Below, piece after piece: positions 24,150-36,714 of a DNA stretch of 64,000 nucleotides; position 1 is the stretch's first letter, and the number at the start of each line of letters is the position of its first letter. The notes below the pieces were generated by a model. It did no database searches and was not told where the DNA came from. It saw nothing but the letters and a program-made list of their open reading frames with translations. The stretch is from Pegea sp. RAD2-039. Its lineage: Eukaryota; Chordata; Thaliacea; Salpida; Salpidae. Location of the stretch: the NCBI GenBank assembly GCA_034620365.1, contig JAQGEQ010000133.1, positions 181,290-245,289 on the forward strand, given 5' to 3'. Both the position numbers and the translations under genes were made by a program.

Positions 24150-24460
24150 TGTTTTTTGAATTGTATCTAACAACTTCTAAATTTTTTTAGCGAGTTTAAT
24201 TTATAATATAATTTGTAGACTGTTGATAATTGTTGATGTCAATAAGCACTTGGTTATCAAATTGATGGCTAAGCTCAACAATATCTTATTTGACTAAACA
24301 ACTAACTGTTTTATATTTTTCAATTTTTCAAATTCATTTTAAATTTATGTACAAAGTAGTTCAGTTTTAATTTTTTCTATTTTAGTCATTTTATTTCTTT
24401 TCGGGATTAGTTCCAACAGTTTGACGCTTTGAAAGCTTTTCAAAAGTTTAACATCGTTTT
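24150..24460 (+). repeat. Module inverted relative to 61010-61290
   Basis: The shared stretch around 24215-24290 includes TGTTGATGTCAATA, TTGGTTATCAAATTGATGG and GCTCAAC, all found reverse-complemented near 61150-61240. Confidence 0.65.
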
Positions 24461-24859
24461 GTTTTTATATTTGAAAGCCTACTCTAATTGAATATTTTCA
24501 GAGATTTATAGTTTTCATTAATATGCAATAATAGTTAAACATTATAAAAGTAAATATCAGTTTGAATATTTTATATAAATCAAGTTCTATTAAATTGTTT
24601 GATATTATTTTTTAAATAAGTTAGTAGTCTCTGTTTGTTTTAAATATCCAATGAAAAACGTAACGGTTTGTTTTAATTAATTAAGAAACAAAGTAGTCAT
24701 TTAACTGCTTGTTTTTATTATAAAAATTGAAATATAAAAGATTTTTTGAAAACTTTTAGAATATATATTTTTAAATCCTTAATATAGCAAATTTTCAAAT
24801 TTTTTAACCATTTAAAAATGATTTATTTCTCTTTTAAACAATACTTTTTTTTGTAATAA
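24461..24859. other. AT-rich region, nothing recognised
   Basis: No gene, RNA or repeat partner was identified. Confidence 0.5.
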
Positions 24860-25100
24860 AATTTATACAAAGTTGACATTATATGTTGATTTGCAAAAAT
24901 TAAATAGGTGACTGTCTCTCTTAGTGATTAAGCAGAAAAATAATATTGAAAAATTTTTCAATTTCTTAACATTGAAAATAAAGCTGATAGCTTGTAATGT
25001 ATTCTATTGAAATTATATTTTGTATTTTGTTTTCCCCAATTTGCTTAGACTTCTATTAGTATTATTAAAAGTTTTAAATTGTAACTTACTTCGAATAAAG
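24860..25100 (+). repeat. Module shared with 37490-37730
   Basis: Direct copies share TTTAATGTATTCTATTAAA-type and TATTATTAAAAGTTT-type blocks in the same order. Confidence 0.6.
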
Positions 25101-25149
25101 ATCAATTTTAAATAAAATTTAAAAAGTCTATAGATATTGTAAAAATACC

Positions 25150-25690
25150 TTTATTTTCATTCAAAAGAATATTATATAATTATAACTAGATAATATAAAA
25201 AGTTTATAAAAGTTTGTATTAGGTTAATTTTAAAATTACTTTTAATTTCATGTTAAACAAGAAATAGGATTTTTTATCTTATGATAAAGATGTTGATAAA
25301 CTAAATATTATAGCGAGGTGAGTTTTTGGTTGAAAAACTATGAAAAATAAAAGACTAACAAATAAAATCTAATGCTCAATTGTTTATTCAGTAAACCTCT
25401 GTTTGTATTTTGACATACAGAATTTTCAATCTACTAAATATTTCTGTGATTTGAACTTTATACACTATGTTCTTATGATTTTACTTAAGTTTTTTACGTT
25501 GTTTGACATTAAAACACAACTATATCAGATTGTTGGAGTTTTCTTTAGTATATTTTTTTTGTAAAGTTAGACTTTATAGTTTACAGTTAAGCGATGTTCT
25601 ACATTTTTCTAAAAAGTTTATAATAAAAATTTTTACTTTTTGATAACTTTGTAGGATATTATAAAATAATTCATATCTATTCTGCATAAT
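25150..25690 (+). repeat. Dispersed module G, copy 2
   Basis: This is a direct copy of 6005-6530 and is inverted relative to 17815-18315. Confidence 0.75.
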
Positions 25691-25784
25691 AAAAAAGTTC
25701 TTGTTAAACATCAATAGTATGATTCTCTGAAGACATTAAATCAATTTTTGTTAAAATCTCATTTTATCTTTTTAGCTTTTATTT

Positions 25785-25798
25785 CCGCTAGAGTGCGC
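25785..25798 (+). promoter_or_regulatory. CTCF-like motif, decayed
   Basis: The sequence is CCGCTAGAGTGCGC, with core mismatches at positions 3 and 10. Confidence 0.3.
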
Positions 25799-26487
25799 TA
25801 TCAAATATAAAAATAAAACGATGTTTCTTTTCAAAACTTCAAACTGTTTGACTTATTTGTGAATGTTTACCTAACAAGTATTTTTCATTAGAGGAAATAA
25901 GGTTTTGCGTTTTCTTGAGATTGCTTGATGTTTACAAATTCCTTGTAAAGGTAAATCTTCCCACTTAATTTGATGTTAATCTTTAATCATCATTTCAAAT
26001 ATTTAATACAAATTTGTTGCATGCAAAATATTTTTTTTGTTGAAATCCATCTCATATTCTTGTCACAAAAATAGTAAACTTTTAAAAATTCTTAGATTTT
26101 TAATGATAATCAGATTTAGAATTGAACGAAGAAATAAATAACAACAATAATATTATCAATTAATTGAAGTATTCATGATATTTAGTAAAACTGCAAACAT
26201 AGCTGTTTTTACAACTTATTTATATAGCAAAATATTTATATGATCGAATATATGAATTATAGAAATTAGCAACATATAAAAAACGCTTACATACAAAAAA
26301 TCATGGTATTCATTTTTCTAAATAATGTTGCAAAATGGTTTTATCCTCACACTTTATATACAATATGAGATATGATGTTTATATTTAAAGTAGTTAAAAC
26401 AATTATTGTTTGAAATTACATTTTATTAAAAAATTTTACAAAAGTAGATGAATTAAAATTTTAAATTTTGAAAAAAGGTAATTTGGA

Positions 26488-26504
26488 ATCGACTAAATGT
26501 CGAT
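26488..26504 (+). repeat. H3 palindrome
   Basis: ATCGAC-TAAAT-GTCGAT has both stem halves perfect. It is the family C counterpart of 17454-17470; the copy at 35765-35781 has one stem mismatch. Confidence 0.6.
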
Positions 26505-27080
26505 GACACCAGTCACTAATCTTTAAATTTCTAAAAATTAATGTATTTCACGTCTACGAGACAACAGATTCGATATGTTTTCTAAAATAAATAATTTGTT
26601 TCTTACTTTGGTATGGTATGTTATTTAACAAAATTATTTATTTTATTGCATGTACAAAAACTGTTTTTACTTTTTAGTGACATTTTTGAATTCATATACC
26701 CAAAACCAAAGTTGCATCAAAATAAGTAAGCTTTGATAGTTACCAAAAAATCTTTATAATCAATTACCTATTCCAAAAATTATAATTCTCTCTTTTTGGT
26801 TGTTTTCGCTACCTAGCAGTTATCGTATTTTGGTTACAACAACAAACATCTGAAACTTAATTAGTATTTTATTGAACCACTTTAATGAATTGCACAAATT
26901 GTAGATTGGTTCATGTTTTGTGCAACAAAGCAAATTATTGTTTTTTTTATTTTTATCGTTAAAAAAGAATTGTTTAAATTTTTTTAGTAAACATTTTATC
27001 AACTCTTTTAAAAATATATTTGTTATTCTTTTCTTGTATTTCATTTTAAATGATTAAATTATACATAATGTTCGATGAAG

Positions 27081-27193
27081 CCACAAACTTAAGGTCTTAG
27101 GCAGTTTATATATAACATTTACAAATCCTTTTTCACTGAAATACCAAATCCAGTATTTATAAATGCAATATTTGGAAGATGCACTTTTGCATC
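27081..27193 (-). repeat. Palindrome-TATA-core cassette, type H1
   Basis: Palindrome GATGCA-CTTT-TGCATC is at 27178-27193, TATATATA at about 27105-27112, and the core (minus strand) at 27081-27088. The gap is 89-90 nt. Confidence 0.7.
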
Positions 27194-28439
27194 TGTTTAT
27201 CAACTAAGTATTTTTCATAAGTAAGAACCACAGAGATTGTATTTTCTTTAAAATAAAAATTTAGTTAAATCTCATCATCAAATAATCTACATTTATTTTC
27301 ACCATTAAATATCTTGAAGTTTGTTAAAATAGCAAATTAACTCTGAGGAATACAAAAGTTCCTAGTTCAGTGTAAACGATTAATCGTAATTAAATAAATC
27401 GTAATAAAGCAACTATAAACACCAATTTAACAATTATAAATTGTATATATAATAATCGAGCAAATATTTACTAAAATAAATTGTAACTGTTAATGAATAT
27501 AGTTTTCAAAAGTTAAAACCAAATGTAATTTTGATAATATGAATAGCGAAAACAAGTTAAATTAAATTTTTAAAATAGTTAAAAACCCATTAATTATAAC
27601 TTTTTGCTTTTATCGTTTGCATTATCTAGCAAATAGAATATTTTGGGTAATAACAATTATCTAATATTTTAATAGTCTCTGAAATTATTTTGAAAATTAA
27701 ACGAAGTTAATTAAAAATCTTATTATTAAAAAAAGTCGTATAGTGCTCCCATTTTAAAAACAAAAAGTCACATAGTTTTTGATTTAATTTCTTATCGTCA
27801 GTACGATTGATCATTTTTAATTTTAGTCATCGAAGTAGAAATAGATTTAAATCTAAATTAAATAAAACTTGATAAGAAAAATTAAACTAATTTGGTTTGT
27901 AAAATAGTAAACTTATAATAAATTTTCTTATCAACTTGAAAATCAAATTTTCTATTATAACAATGTTAGTCAACAAAATGCTTATCAATAAAATTAAAAA
28001 AATAATTTCATTTGAACTTGATCCCATACACTTCAGATTGCAACAACGTATATAAGAAATGAAAAGTAAAATAAAATAAAGCTCAATCTTTCGTAAGGGA
28101 TTGCAAATTTTTAAATTTGGAGTTAAAGTACTTTACAACAAAACTTTAAATGATAAATAAGTTTAATAACTTGAGTTATTATTCATCACAAAATATGTTT
28201 GTAAACATGTTATTGGTAATATCACAGATTTTTTACTGATTGAAAAATTTTCATTCAACAAATCACAAACATAGATTTTATTATCATTTAATCGAAATCA
28301 TGAAATATCACCTCGGCAATTCTGATTATTTTCTATCATTAGATGAAATATCAGAAATTACTGTTTTGCTTCTACAGTTTTAAAAGTTCTAATTTCATAT
28401 AGTTTAGAATAAATTTAGTTTTTATTGTTTGATTCTTTA

Positions 28440-28780
28440 CAATAATGCAAAAATTATAACTTTTTGTTTTCACTCTTTGCGCCATCTAGCGGATAGATTA
28501 AGTTTGCTACAATAATAAATATCTGAAACTTAAATATTCTTTTTAGTCGATTGCTTTAAACTATCTTGAGGATTAAAAATAGACCTATTTCTTAGTAAAT
28601 AATCTTCAAAAAGTAGGTTAATCACCAGAATGATTCATTAACTGAAATTAAGAAAAAGTTTTTAAGTAAATATTTTACATACGAGTTGTTTACAGTAGAT
28701 GTAAAATATATTTCGCAACGCTAACAATTAGGATAAATCTAATATAAAAAACTTACTCTCAGAACTGGTGTAATTTTATT
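28440..28780 (-). repeat. Module with CTCF-like motif, copy 2
   Basis: This is a direct copy of 4000-4320, joined abruptly to the IR-3 arm at about 28400-28440. Confidence 0.75.
28479..28492 (-). promoter_or_regulatory. CTCF-like core motif
   Basis: The minus strand reads CCGCTAGATGGCGC, the third exact copy of this 14-mer in the window. Confidence 0.5.
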
Positions 28781-30140
28781 GAAAATTGATAATTCAAAAT
28801 TCAAAATTGATTGAAAATTAGGTAGTTTGGCGGATGATAAATATATGAATATTTTGCTGATGATGAAGAAATTATTAAAAGGCTTTAAACTTCAAATATT
28901 TTATAATTAATTAATTGACGATTATTTTTTAAATTTAATTTTCAACTTGAAATGAAGAATAAAATTCTTTTTAAATTCATCAATAATTAGCAACTAATGT
29001 TTTAAAAAATAATAGAAAATTAAAAAATAACTTTTTTTATTTTGATGAAAACTTTCGGATCTTGATGAAAGTGTGCTTTTGATTGACAAGAAAATTTATC
29101 GTTGAATATATATTATTAAATTGCAAATTTTTCACACCAAAAATGTTTAATGATAAACTATTGTCTGTTTGAATCTGTATATGACATTCATAATTGCAAA
29201 TAGTTATAACAAGTCATCACCAAAAAATTAAATTATTTGCTTTTTATAACAAAAAAGACTTTCAAACATCTTATCAAAGAAATCCATAGTATTATCTGGT
29301 AAATATAAACTTTATAAATAAAATCATATTTAAGTTTTTACAGAAGTAAGATAGATTAATTAAATAAATATTTAGTTGATATAAATGAAATAACAAAATC
29401 AAGCAAAAATATTATTTATAAATTGTAGATTTTATGTCATTGAGAAGTTTTGATAATTTGAGAGAAACTTATTCCATCGTATAAACATTTAAATTAAACA
29501 TAAAAATATAAATATAAATCATTATTTTTATAATTACAATGTAATAGTTTTTTATATTACTTCTTTTTTAATTCCATTGAAAAATTTCAATTTTTGTTGA
29601 AATGAAAAAAACAGAATTTCCAATTAACTTATACTGTGAAGTAAATTGAACCAATAATAACATTAGAAAAATGGTATTTTCAACAACAATAACAATAAAG
29701 TAAAGTATAGTTAATATTTGAAGAATTTGCTACTTTAGGTGATTTTATTGCTTTTTTATAACCATAGATAGTTATGATCTGGAAAATATTTCACCAATTT
29801 CTGGTCCATAATATGAAAGATGTACTGTTATATCTAATTAATTTCAAGTTTTTATATTACAAAAAGACAAAAATTTTCAGATTTCCACAAAATAGGTGGA
29901 TCGTTTAGATTTTAAAATATATATTATTAAAATTAATCTTTAAAAATTTATCAACTTCTTGTTATTATAATCTATTATTATTATTTTTTTATTATCTTTG
30001 AAATAATTTTGTTTATTATTTTCTTTTCTTGTTTATGTTTATATTTTATAATTTTTCTTATCAACTTAAAAATCCATTTTTTATATTTCAGCATTATCTG
30101 TCAACAAGAAGTTTATTATTGAAACTAGAAAAATTTAACC
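28781..30140. other. AT-rich region, nothing recognised
   Basis: No gene, RNA or clear repeat partner was found, apart from short AATTGA-rich repetition near 28775-28815. Confidence 0.5.
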
Positions 30141-30259
30141 GTTTGAACTTGATCCCACAAACGCTAGATTTCAGAAAAGTTTATAAATAATAAAAAGTAC
30201 ACTAAAACTAGAAGCTTAAACGTGTTAATATAATTTTGAAATTTTTATTACAGATAAAA

Positions 30260-32220
30260 CTGAATATGAAACAGATATTAGTGATGCCATAAATAATTAT
30301 CTTTGATTAACTGAAGGTTAACCTTTAATAAGGTTAATTGATAAGGTTAAAATTTTTTGAAAATTTTGTAACATTATCAGTTATATCTGTACAAAAATGT
30401 AAGGAAGTTGTTTTTATGTCATTTTTTCTGCATAATAGAAACTCAAATTAATTAACCTCTTTACTAAATGAATTTTCGTTGAACAATGTTTCAACTCCAA
30501 ATTAGGTTTTTAACAACCGTTGATTTTTCGAGAAAAGTTTTTGTGATTTTTCATTGTTTATCACTTTGTCGTAATCTAAAGTTTGTGGGGTCAAGTTTAA
30601 ACAAATTTATTTTTACAATTTTAATATAAATTTGTTGTTGATAAACAATGTATTTTTGTAAAAGTTTAAATAAAACATTTTGTATCAAAAATTTGTTTAC
30701 TCATTAAATAACTTACAAGTTAAAAACTTTTTAAACAAACTTCTCTTCCATTTTAAATTAATTATTTATCTTTTAGTTAGTTTAAAATTTTCTATCTCGT
30801 TTACATTTCTAGGACAACAACCAACAGACTGTATCGTTTTTGCTTAATTCTGTTTTTGTTTAAATGAAAACTAATTTACAATTAAAGGACAATCAATCCA
30901 AATTTGTAAAATATTACACTTGAAACCTTTGTTAGTTTAAACTAACTTCTTTATAAATATTTGTAATTTTCTTTTAGTTGTAAACTTCAGTAAAACAAGT
31001 TTTAAGAAATTTTATTCTAGGGTATAAAAGAAATTGTTGAAAAATTCTTTCTTAATGTTAGTCAGCAATCAAATACTATAAAAGCTTTCTTAAACATTTT
31101 ATAAATCAATTTTTGTTTACAGACTTCTTTATTTATATTAGCTTAGTCGCTTTGTATTTTGATTCTAATGAAAATATTATATTTTCATTTAAAATAAAAA
31201 AATTAAAAATTGCTATTTCAGATTTAGAATAACATCATAACAACAATTTTTTCAATAACAATATCAGTAAAGTATACATAATGTTTGAACAAATTGCAAA
31301 AAAAAACACAAGTTTTAAAAGTTTTTTTTATGGTGGAGATTTGTGAAAAAAAAATTAATGGTTTGTTTAAATTTAAGTTGGTTACAATCTTAATAAAATA
31401 TCAGATCTTAATTTTGGTAAAACGTTGATCTAACAACTTTTGTAAAGAGATAAAATTTAAATTTCATTTGGAATTTACTATAAAAACTAATGCAGCTTCA
31501 TTATTTAGCATTTTAGATTGATATTGAATCTTTATTTGAATTAAAAGTTGTAAAGTTTTTATTGACAGAAACTTTTTAAAGCAAAGTCAATTGAAATTGA
31601 ATTATAATTTTAAATGTTGCTTTTTTAAAAAGTAGTGTCCAGTACCCAAAAATACTTTTGAATAGTTGTATTTTAATTTTATATTGTAGTGTTAAACTTA
31701 ATTACTTTTACCTATACTATCATCTCATTTTAGAGTGACAATTGTTTTTTTACGTTAAAATTAGAGAAATAAAACTATTAAGCTATAGTAATATATTATA
31801 GAAAGAATGTTGTAAATTAGTAAATAAAATTTAGTGCTGGATTACTAAAAACTGTTTCTTCAATTGTTTTATCTACAGTTTAATTGCAGATAAATACAGA
31901 GAAAAAGCATATTTAGTAAGATAATTTAACAAAATATAAACTAAAAGTGGCTGAATCAGGATTTTCACTATCTAAATAAGACGATTTTCTAAAGATTTTT
32001 TTATATTCCAATTAATTTTTTTTTAATTATAAAAACTAAACATCAAATTAATTTACAAACAATAAAATTAAATACTCTTTTGCATAAGCTATTACTATAT
32101 TTGTATATATATTTAATTTTTCATAATAAAATTTTTTTAAATTGTAAAATGTGCTTCAAATTTCTTAGACTCAAAATTTGAAAGAAGTTGTATCAAACAA
32201 GTTTATAAAGATGTTTTATA
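30260..32220. repeat. IR-2 right arm
   Basis: This is the inverted partner of 21600-22480. It includes the H2 cassette at 30478-30588 and a module D core near 30795-30850. About 1.1 kb in the middle (30650-31780) has no counterpart in the left arm. Confidence 0.65.
30478..30588 (+). repeat. Palindrome-TATA-core cassette, type H2
   Basis: Six stem pairs GTTGAA/TTCAAC are kept at 30478-30495 with one inner mismatch. The core GTTTGTGG is at 30581-30588. The gap is about 85 nt. The TATA-like stretch is weak. Confidence 0.6.
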
Positions 32221-32374
32221 GTAGAAATACTTATTTTACTGAAAATAAAGTTTTATATTAGAAAACATTCTGTCACATTTTCAGTATCATCTTTCTAATA
32301 ATGGAATAAACTTTTAACCTAAATTTTTTTTTCTATAATTTTTTGCAGAGAAATTATTTATTAAATGAATTTTT

Positions 32375-32498
32375 GTTGAAAAGTATTTCAACTCCAAAAT
32401 TGTATCAAGTATCTACCTATTATTGAAATTATATGAGGTCTGGTCATGTAAAGGTAATTTTCATTTCATATAACTTCATTACAACCTAGAGTTTGTGG
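32375..32498 (+). repeat. Palindrome-TATA-core cassette, type H2
   Basis: Palindrome GTTGAAA-AGTA-TTTCAAC is at 32375-32392, ATATAAC at about 32469, and the core GTTTGTGG at 32491-32498. The gap is 98-99 nt, the longest of the set. Confidence 0.65.
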
Positions 32499-33220
32499 GA
32501 TCAAGTTTAAACAAACTACCCAGCTTTGACAAAATATTTTTTTCTTCGTATAAAAATAATCTTTTTGTTGACAAGGAATGTTCAAATAATAATTTTGACA
32601 TTAAAACTGAAACTTAACTTACTAAAAAATATAGAAGTAACCAATTTGTTATACGAACGAAATTAGTCTAAGATTGTAACTAGTTAAGAAATTTAACTTT
32701 CTGAAGCTTTATTTAAGTCAAATATAAATCTATTTCTACATTGATGCTTCAATAGAAACTTAGTGGTCGTGCTGACAAGTAAAAATTAAAAGAAAATCAA
32801 GTCAGAAGCCATGTTAGTTTTTTGTTCTTAAACTGCTTATAACAATTATAGACTAAATAATCTTTGTTTACGATTGACCAATTTCAAAACAAGTTCGAAT
32901 CCTGGTTACAGCATATTTTTTTTATTTTAAGTTTATCTTTTCTCCTTACTTTTCCATTGTATCTTCTACTACAGTCTGTATATTTAAAATATTTAAAAGA
33001 AATTAGAAAGAAAACTACTAATAGCAAACAGATTTTAACAATTTTAAGAAATTTATAGAAAAAATTCAATCTTGATATTCTTATGAAAAATAATCTTCGT
33101 TTGTGGTAACGATAGATTTTGTGTAGAAAAACTGTTGTTCTTAAAAAAATGTTGACTTAAATGAATAAATCAATGATTAAAAAGTAAAAGAAAAATGTAA
33201 CATAAAAAATTTGAAAATCA

Positions 33221-33340
33221 GATGCAAATGTGCATCTTCCAAAATAAATCAATAAAAAGACTCTTATTTCATCAGTCAATCCGGCTTTCCCTGCAACCTT
33301 TACGGTTATATATTATCTTCATTCAATCATATGTTTGTGG
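33221..33340 (+). repeat. Palindrome-TATA-core cassette, type H1
   Basis: Palindrome GATGCA-AATG-TGCATC is at 33221-33236, TATATATTA near 33307-33315, and the core GTTTGTGG at 33333-33340. The gap is 96-97 nt. About 20 nt past the core lies another dyad, CGATTG-n7-CAATCG. Confidence 0.7.
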
Positions 33341-33626
33341 TATCGGTAAATTTTTCGATTGCTTTAATCAATCGATAAAGTTATTGTTGATATTATTGTT
33401 ATAAAGATACTATTAGTTCAAATTAAATTTAAGTATCATTAAACTTAGCTTCTATCAAAAACAGTTTTTTTTTCTTGGTTTAACTCCATTATTAAGTACT
33501 TTATAAATTAAAAAATATTAGTACATTGGTTACTGTGACTATTAAAAATCTTTATTGTTTTAAATAATGTAAACAAATCAGGAAAAAAGATAAACCTACA
33601 AAAAAACAAATGAACTGTTTACTTTT

Positions 33627-33640
33627 CCGCTACTTGGCGC
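33627..33640 (+). promoter_or_regulatory. CTCF-like motif, ACTT variant
   Basis: The sequence is CCGCTACTTGGCGC, with core mismatches at positions 3, 7 and 8. The same variant occurs at 58382-58395 and, with one more change, at 63366-63379, 60855-60868 and 61343-61356. Confidence 0.35.
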
Positions 33641-35065
33641 TAGACGGTTTGTTATCTAAAAAAACTATAAAAAATACAACATTTATTATAATTATATTAT
33701 TTTTTGTTATTATTTTCAGTTTAAAGAAAATATTATATAACATATTTAGACATTTTTGTTTTTTAGGAGTCTGGAAAAGGTTAGTAACTCATGTAGTTTC
33801 CATTCTTTAAAATTAATTTTAATTTTTGTAAATTGATATATCAATGGCAAAAAATTACAATTTTTAAAACAGTAGAATCAAAATAAAATTATTTGATATT
33901 TCATCCAATGATAGAAAAAACAGAATTGCCGAGCTGATATTTAATGATTTCGATTAAATGATAATAAAAAGCAAAATACTAGTTTTGTTGAATGAAAAGT
34001 TTTCAATTAGTAAAAAATCTGTCGTATTACCAATAACATGTTTACAAACATATTTTGTGATGAATAATAACTCAAGTTATTAAACTTATTTATTATTTAA
34101 AGTTTCGTTGTAAAGTACTTTAGCTCAAAACTTGAAAACTTTGCCATCCTTTTTGAAAGATTGAGTTTTTTTTTACTTCTCATTTCTTATAAACGTTGTT
34201 GCAATCTGAAGTGTATAGGATCAAGTTCAAATGAAACTAATTTTATAATTTTCTTGCTAAGCAATTTGTTGACAAATATTGTTCAAATAGAAAATTTGAT
34301 TTAAAGTTGATAAGAAAATTTATTATAACTTTACTATTATACAAATAAAATAAGTTTAATTTTTCTTATCTAGTTGTATTTAATTAAGATTTAAAGTCAT
34401 TCCTACTTTGATGATTAAAATTAAAAACCATCAGTCGTGCTGATGATGAAAAATCAAATCAAAAGCCATGTGACTTTTTTTTTAATTGAGAGTACTATAA
34501 GACTCAGAGATTATATTCGTTTGATCTTCAAAATGAATTACAATTTTAAAAATCATACAAATCATTAAAGTAATTTATACAGAGAATATCAAAGTATTAG
34601 ATATTTATTATCAGCCAAAATATTCTATTTTCTAGAGAACGTAAACGATAGAAGCAAAACGTCAAAATTAATGGGTTTTTAACTAATTTTAAAGATTTAA
34701 TTTAGCCTGTCTACGCTATTCATATTATCAAAGTTACATTTGGATTTTAACTGTTGAAAAATATATTCTTTAACTGTTAAAATTGATCTTAGTATTAGCT
34801 TGAATTTTATATATACAATTTATATTTGTTAAATTTGTGTTTATAGTTGGTGTATTACGATTTAATTAATTACGATTAAATCGTTTACAGTGAACTAGGA
34901 ACTTTTGTATTCCTCAGAGCTATTTTACAACTTTAACAAACTTAATAATATTTAATGGTGAAATTAAATGTAGATTATTAGATGATGAGATTTAACTAAA
35001 TTCTAATTTAAAGAAAATACAATCTCTGTAATTCTTACTTATGAAAAATACTTAGTTGATAAACA

Positions 35066-35179
35066 GATGCAAAAGTACATCTTCCAAATAATGCATTTAT
35101 AAATACTGGATTTGGTATTTCAGTAAAAAATGATTTTTTAAATGTTATATATAAGCCACATAATAACTTATGTTTGTGG
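35066..35179 (+). repeat. Palindrome-TATA-core cassette, type H1
   Basis: The palindrome GATGCA-AAAG-TACATC (one stem mismatch) is at 35066-35081, TATATA at about 35146-35152, and the core GTTTGTGG at 35172-35179. The gap is about 90 nt. Confidence 0.65.
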
Positions 35180-35219
35180 TTTCATCGAAAATTAGGTATA
35201 CTTTAATCTTTTAAAATGA

Positions 35220-36010
35220 AATTCAAAAAAATATTTACATAAATATTTTTAAAAACGTTGAAAAAATATTTTTAAAAAAATGTTTAATCAATTATTTTTT
35301 AACAGTAAAAAATGGAAAAATATTAATTTACTTTGTTGCAAAAAACATCCACCCGTCTACAAATTGTACAATTCATTAAAGTGGCTCAATAAAATACTAA
35401 TTTAGTTCCAAATATTTGTTGTTGTAACCAAAATACGCTAACTGCTAGGTGACGCAAGGAGTAAAAAGAAAAAATTATTAGTTTTGATAAGGAAATTGAT
35501 AATAAAGATTTTTTGTTGACTATCTAAGCTTATTATTATTTACTTATTTTGAGGCACTTTTGATTTTATGGATATGAATTCAAAAATGTCACCAAAAACT
35601 GAAAACCGCTTTTGTACATGCATCAAAATAAATAATTATATTAAAGAACATACCATATCAAATTACGAAACAAATTATTCATTTCAGAAAATATATCAAA
35701 GTTGTTGTCTCGGTGATGTGAAATGCATTAATCTTTAGATATTTAAATATTAGTAAAAGGTGTCATCGACATTTAGTCAATTTCAAATTACCTTCTTTCA
35801 AAAGTTAAAATTTTATTTTATTACTTTGTAAAAATTTGTTTAATAAAATGTATTTCAAAACAATTTATTTTTTTAAATACTATAAATTTAAATTCGTAAA
35901 AAGTACGAACAAAACAGTTATAGAAACGTTCTTTTTTAAAGTATTACCAAACTTTCCTTTAAAATATTTGATGTTATGAATTTGTACAAACAATTATGAC
36001 GTCAGCTATG
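35220..36010 (+). repeat. Family C repeat, copy 3
   Basis: This is a direct copy of 16945-17740 and is inverted relative to 26400-27050. It carries a decayed CTCF-like site at 35442-35455 and an H3 palindrome with one stem mismatch at 35765-35781. Confidence 0.75.
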
Positions 36011-36189
36011 AAGTCTTTTTTTCAATAAAAATGTTTAAATGCAAAAAAATTCAGAATCTTTTGTAAAAAACCTCAGTCAAAATTTGCAAATAAAATTATT
36101 CTAACACAATATAACAGTTATTTAAAAGTTTATTTTTAGTTTTTTATCACTTTCATAACTGGTTATAAACTGGTTATAAACTATAAAAA

Positions 36190-36480
36190 TTCTAATTAGA
36201 AGACTAAAATTAAAAATGATCAATCGTACTGACGATGAAAAAATATATCAAAGGCCACGTGACTTTTTGTTTTAAAAATTGAGAGTACTATAAGACTCAC
36301 ATATCATTTTCGTTTGATCTTCAAAATAATTTGCAAATCATACAAACCATTAAAGTAATTTATCCAGAGACTATTAATGTTCAAGATATTCTATTTGCTA
36401 GAGAACGCAAACGATAAAAGCAAAAGTTGAAATTAATGTTTTTATGAATTAATGTCATAATTTTATGAAAGAATACAGAA
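36190..36480 (+). repeat. Partial composite E fragment
   Basis: This is a direct copy of 34400-34690, including the GTGACTTTTTGTTTT and GAGAGTACTATAAGACTCA blocks. Confidence 0.7.
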
Positions 36481-36539
36481 ATTAAATAATTGTGAAAAGT
36501 TTTTAAAAACCTTATAACAAATTTTAGAAATAATTTGTC

Positions 36540-36680
36540 TGAAATTCATACCAACTGAACTCTAGATTGCGACAAAGTAATAAATATTGAAAAACTCAAG
36601 AATGCCTTATTTAACAATAATCAGTGGCTACTTAAAATTCAACTTGGAGTCCAAATACTTTTAAACGAAAATTCAGTTAG
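36540..36680 (-). repeat. Decayed H2-type cassette
   Basis: This is the reverse complement of about 360-500. Both the core (near 36548) and the palindrome (near 36650) are degraded. Confidence 0.45.
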
Positions 36681-36714
36681 TAAATTATTTGAATAACTTG
36701 AATTTCCATTTTTT

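Larger units (their letters stand above)
26400..28400 (-). repeat. IR-3 left arm: family C plus composite E
   Basis: This is the reverse complement of 33880-36010 with pair sums of 62250-62270 throughout (26501 with 35770, 27160 with 35100, 28200 with 34050, 28345 with 33912). It contains a family C copy (26400-27050) followed by most of composite E (27065-28400). Beyond 28400 the pairing stops: the left side continues with the 28440-28780 module, the right with a different CTCF-like module. Confidence 0.8.
32985..35210 (+). repeat. 2.2-kb composite repeat E, copy 2
   Basis: This is the fullest copy of composite E. It contains cassette 33221-33340, the CTCF-like site 33627-33640 and cassette 35066-35179 (oppositely placed relative to the site). 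62640-64000 repeats 32985-34215 in direct orientation; 1040-3290 is the inverted copy. The short open frames inside it (33222-33404, 33610-33810) are not kept in the other copies. Confidence 0.8.
33880..36010 (+). repeat. IR-3 right arm
   Basis: This is the inverted partner of 26400-28400: composite E from 33880 to 35210 followed by family C from 35220 to 36010. It ends with TGACGTCA at 35997-36004, a full CRE palindrome. Confidence 0.8.

Noticed and set aside
32864-32925. tRNA-like AGTTCGAATCC B box followed by a T8 run near 32892-32925
   Set aside because: The T stem has two mismatches, and no matching 5' acceptor, D arm or anticodon arm is found upstream.
33221-33340. Helitron 3' end signature (hairpin near CTRR)
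   Set aside because: The palindromes lie about 90 nt from a fixed core, but no CTRR terminus or 5' TC start could be placed consistently across copies.
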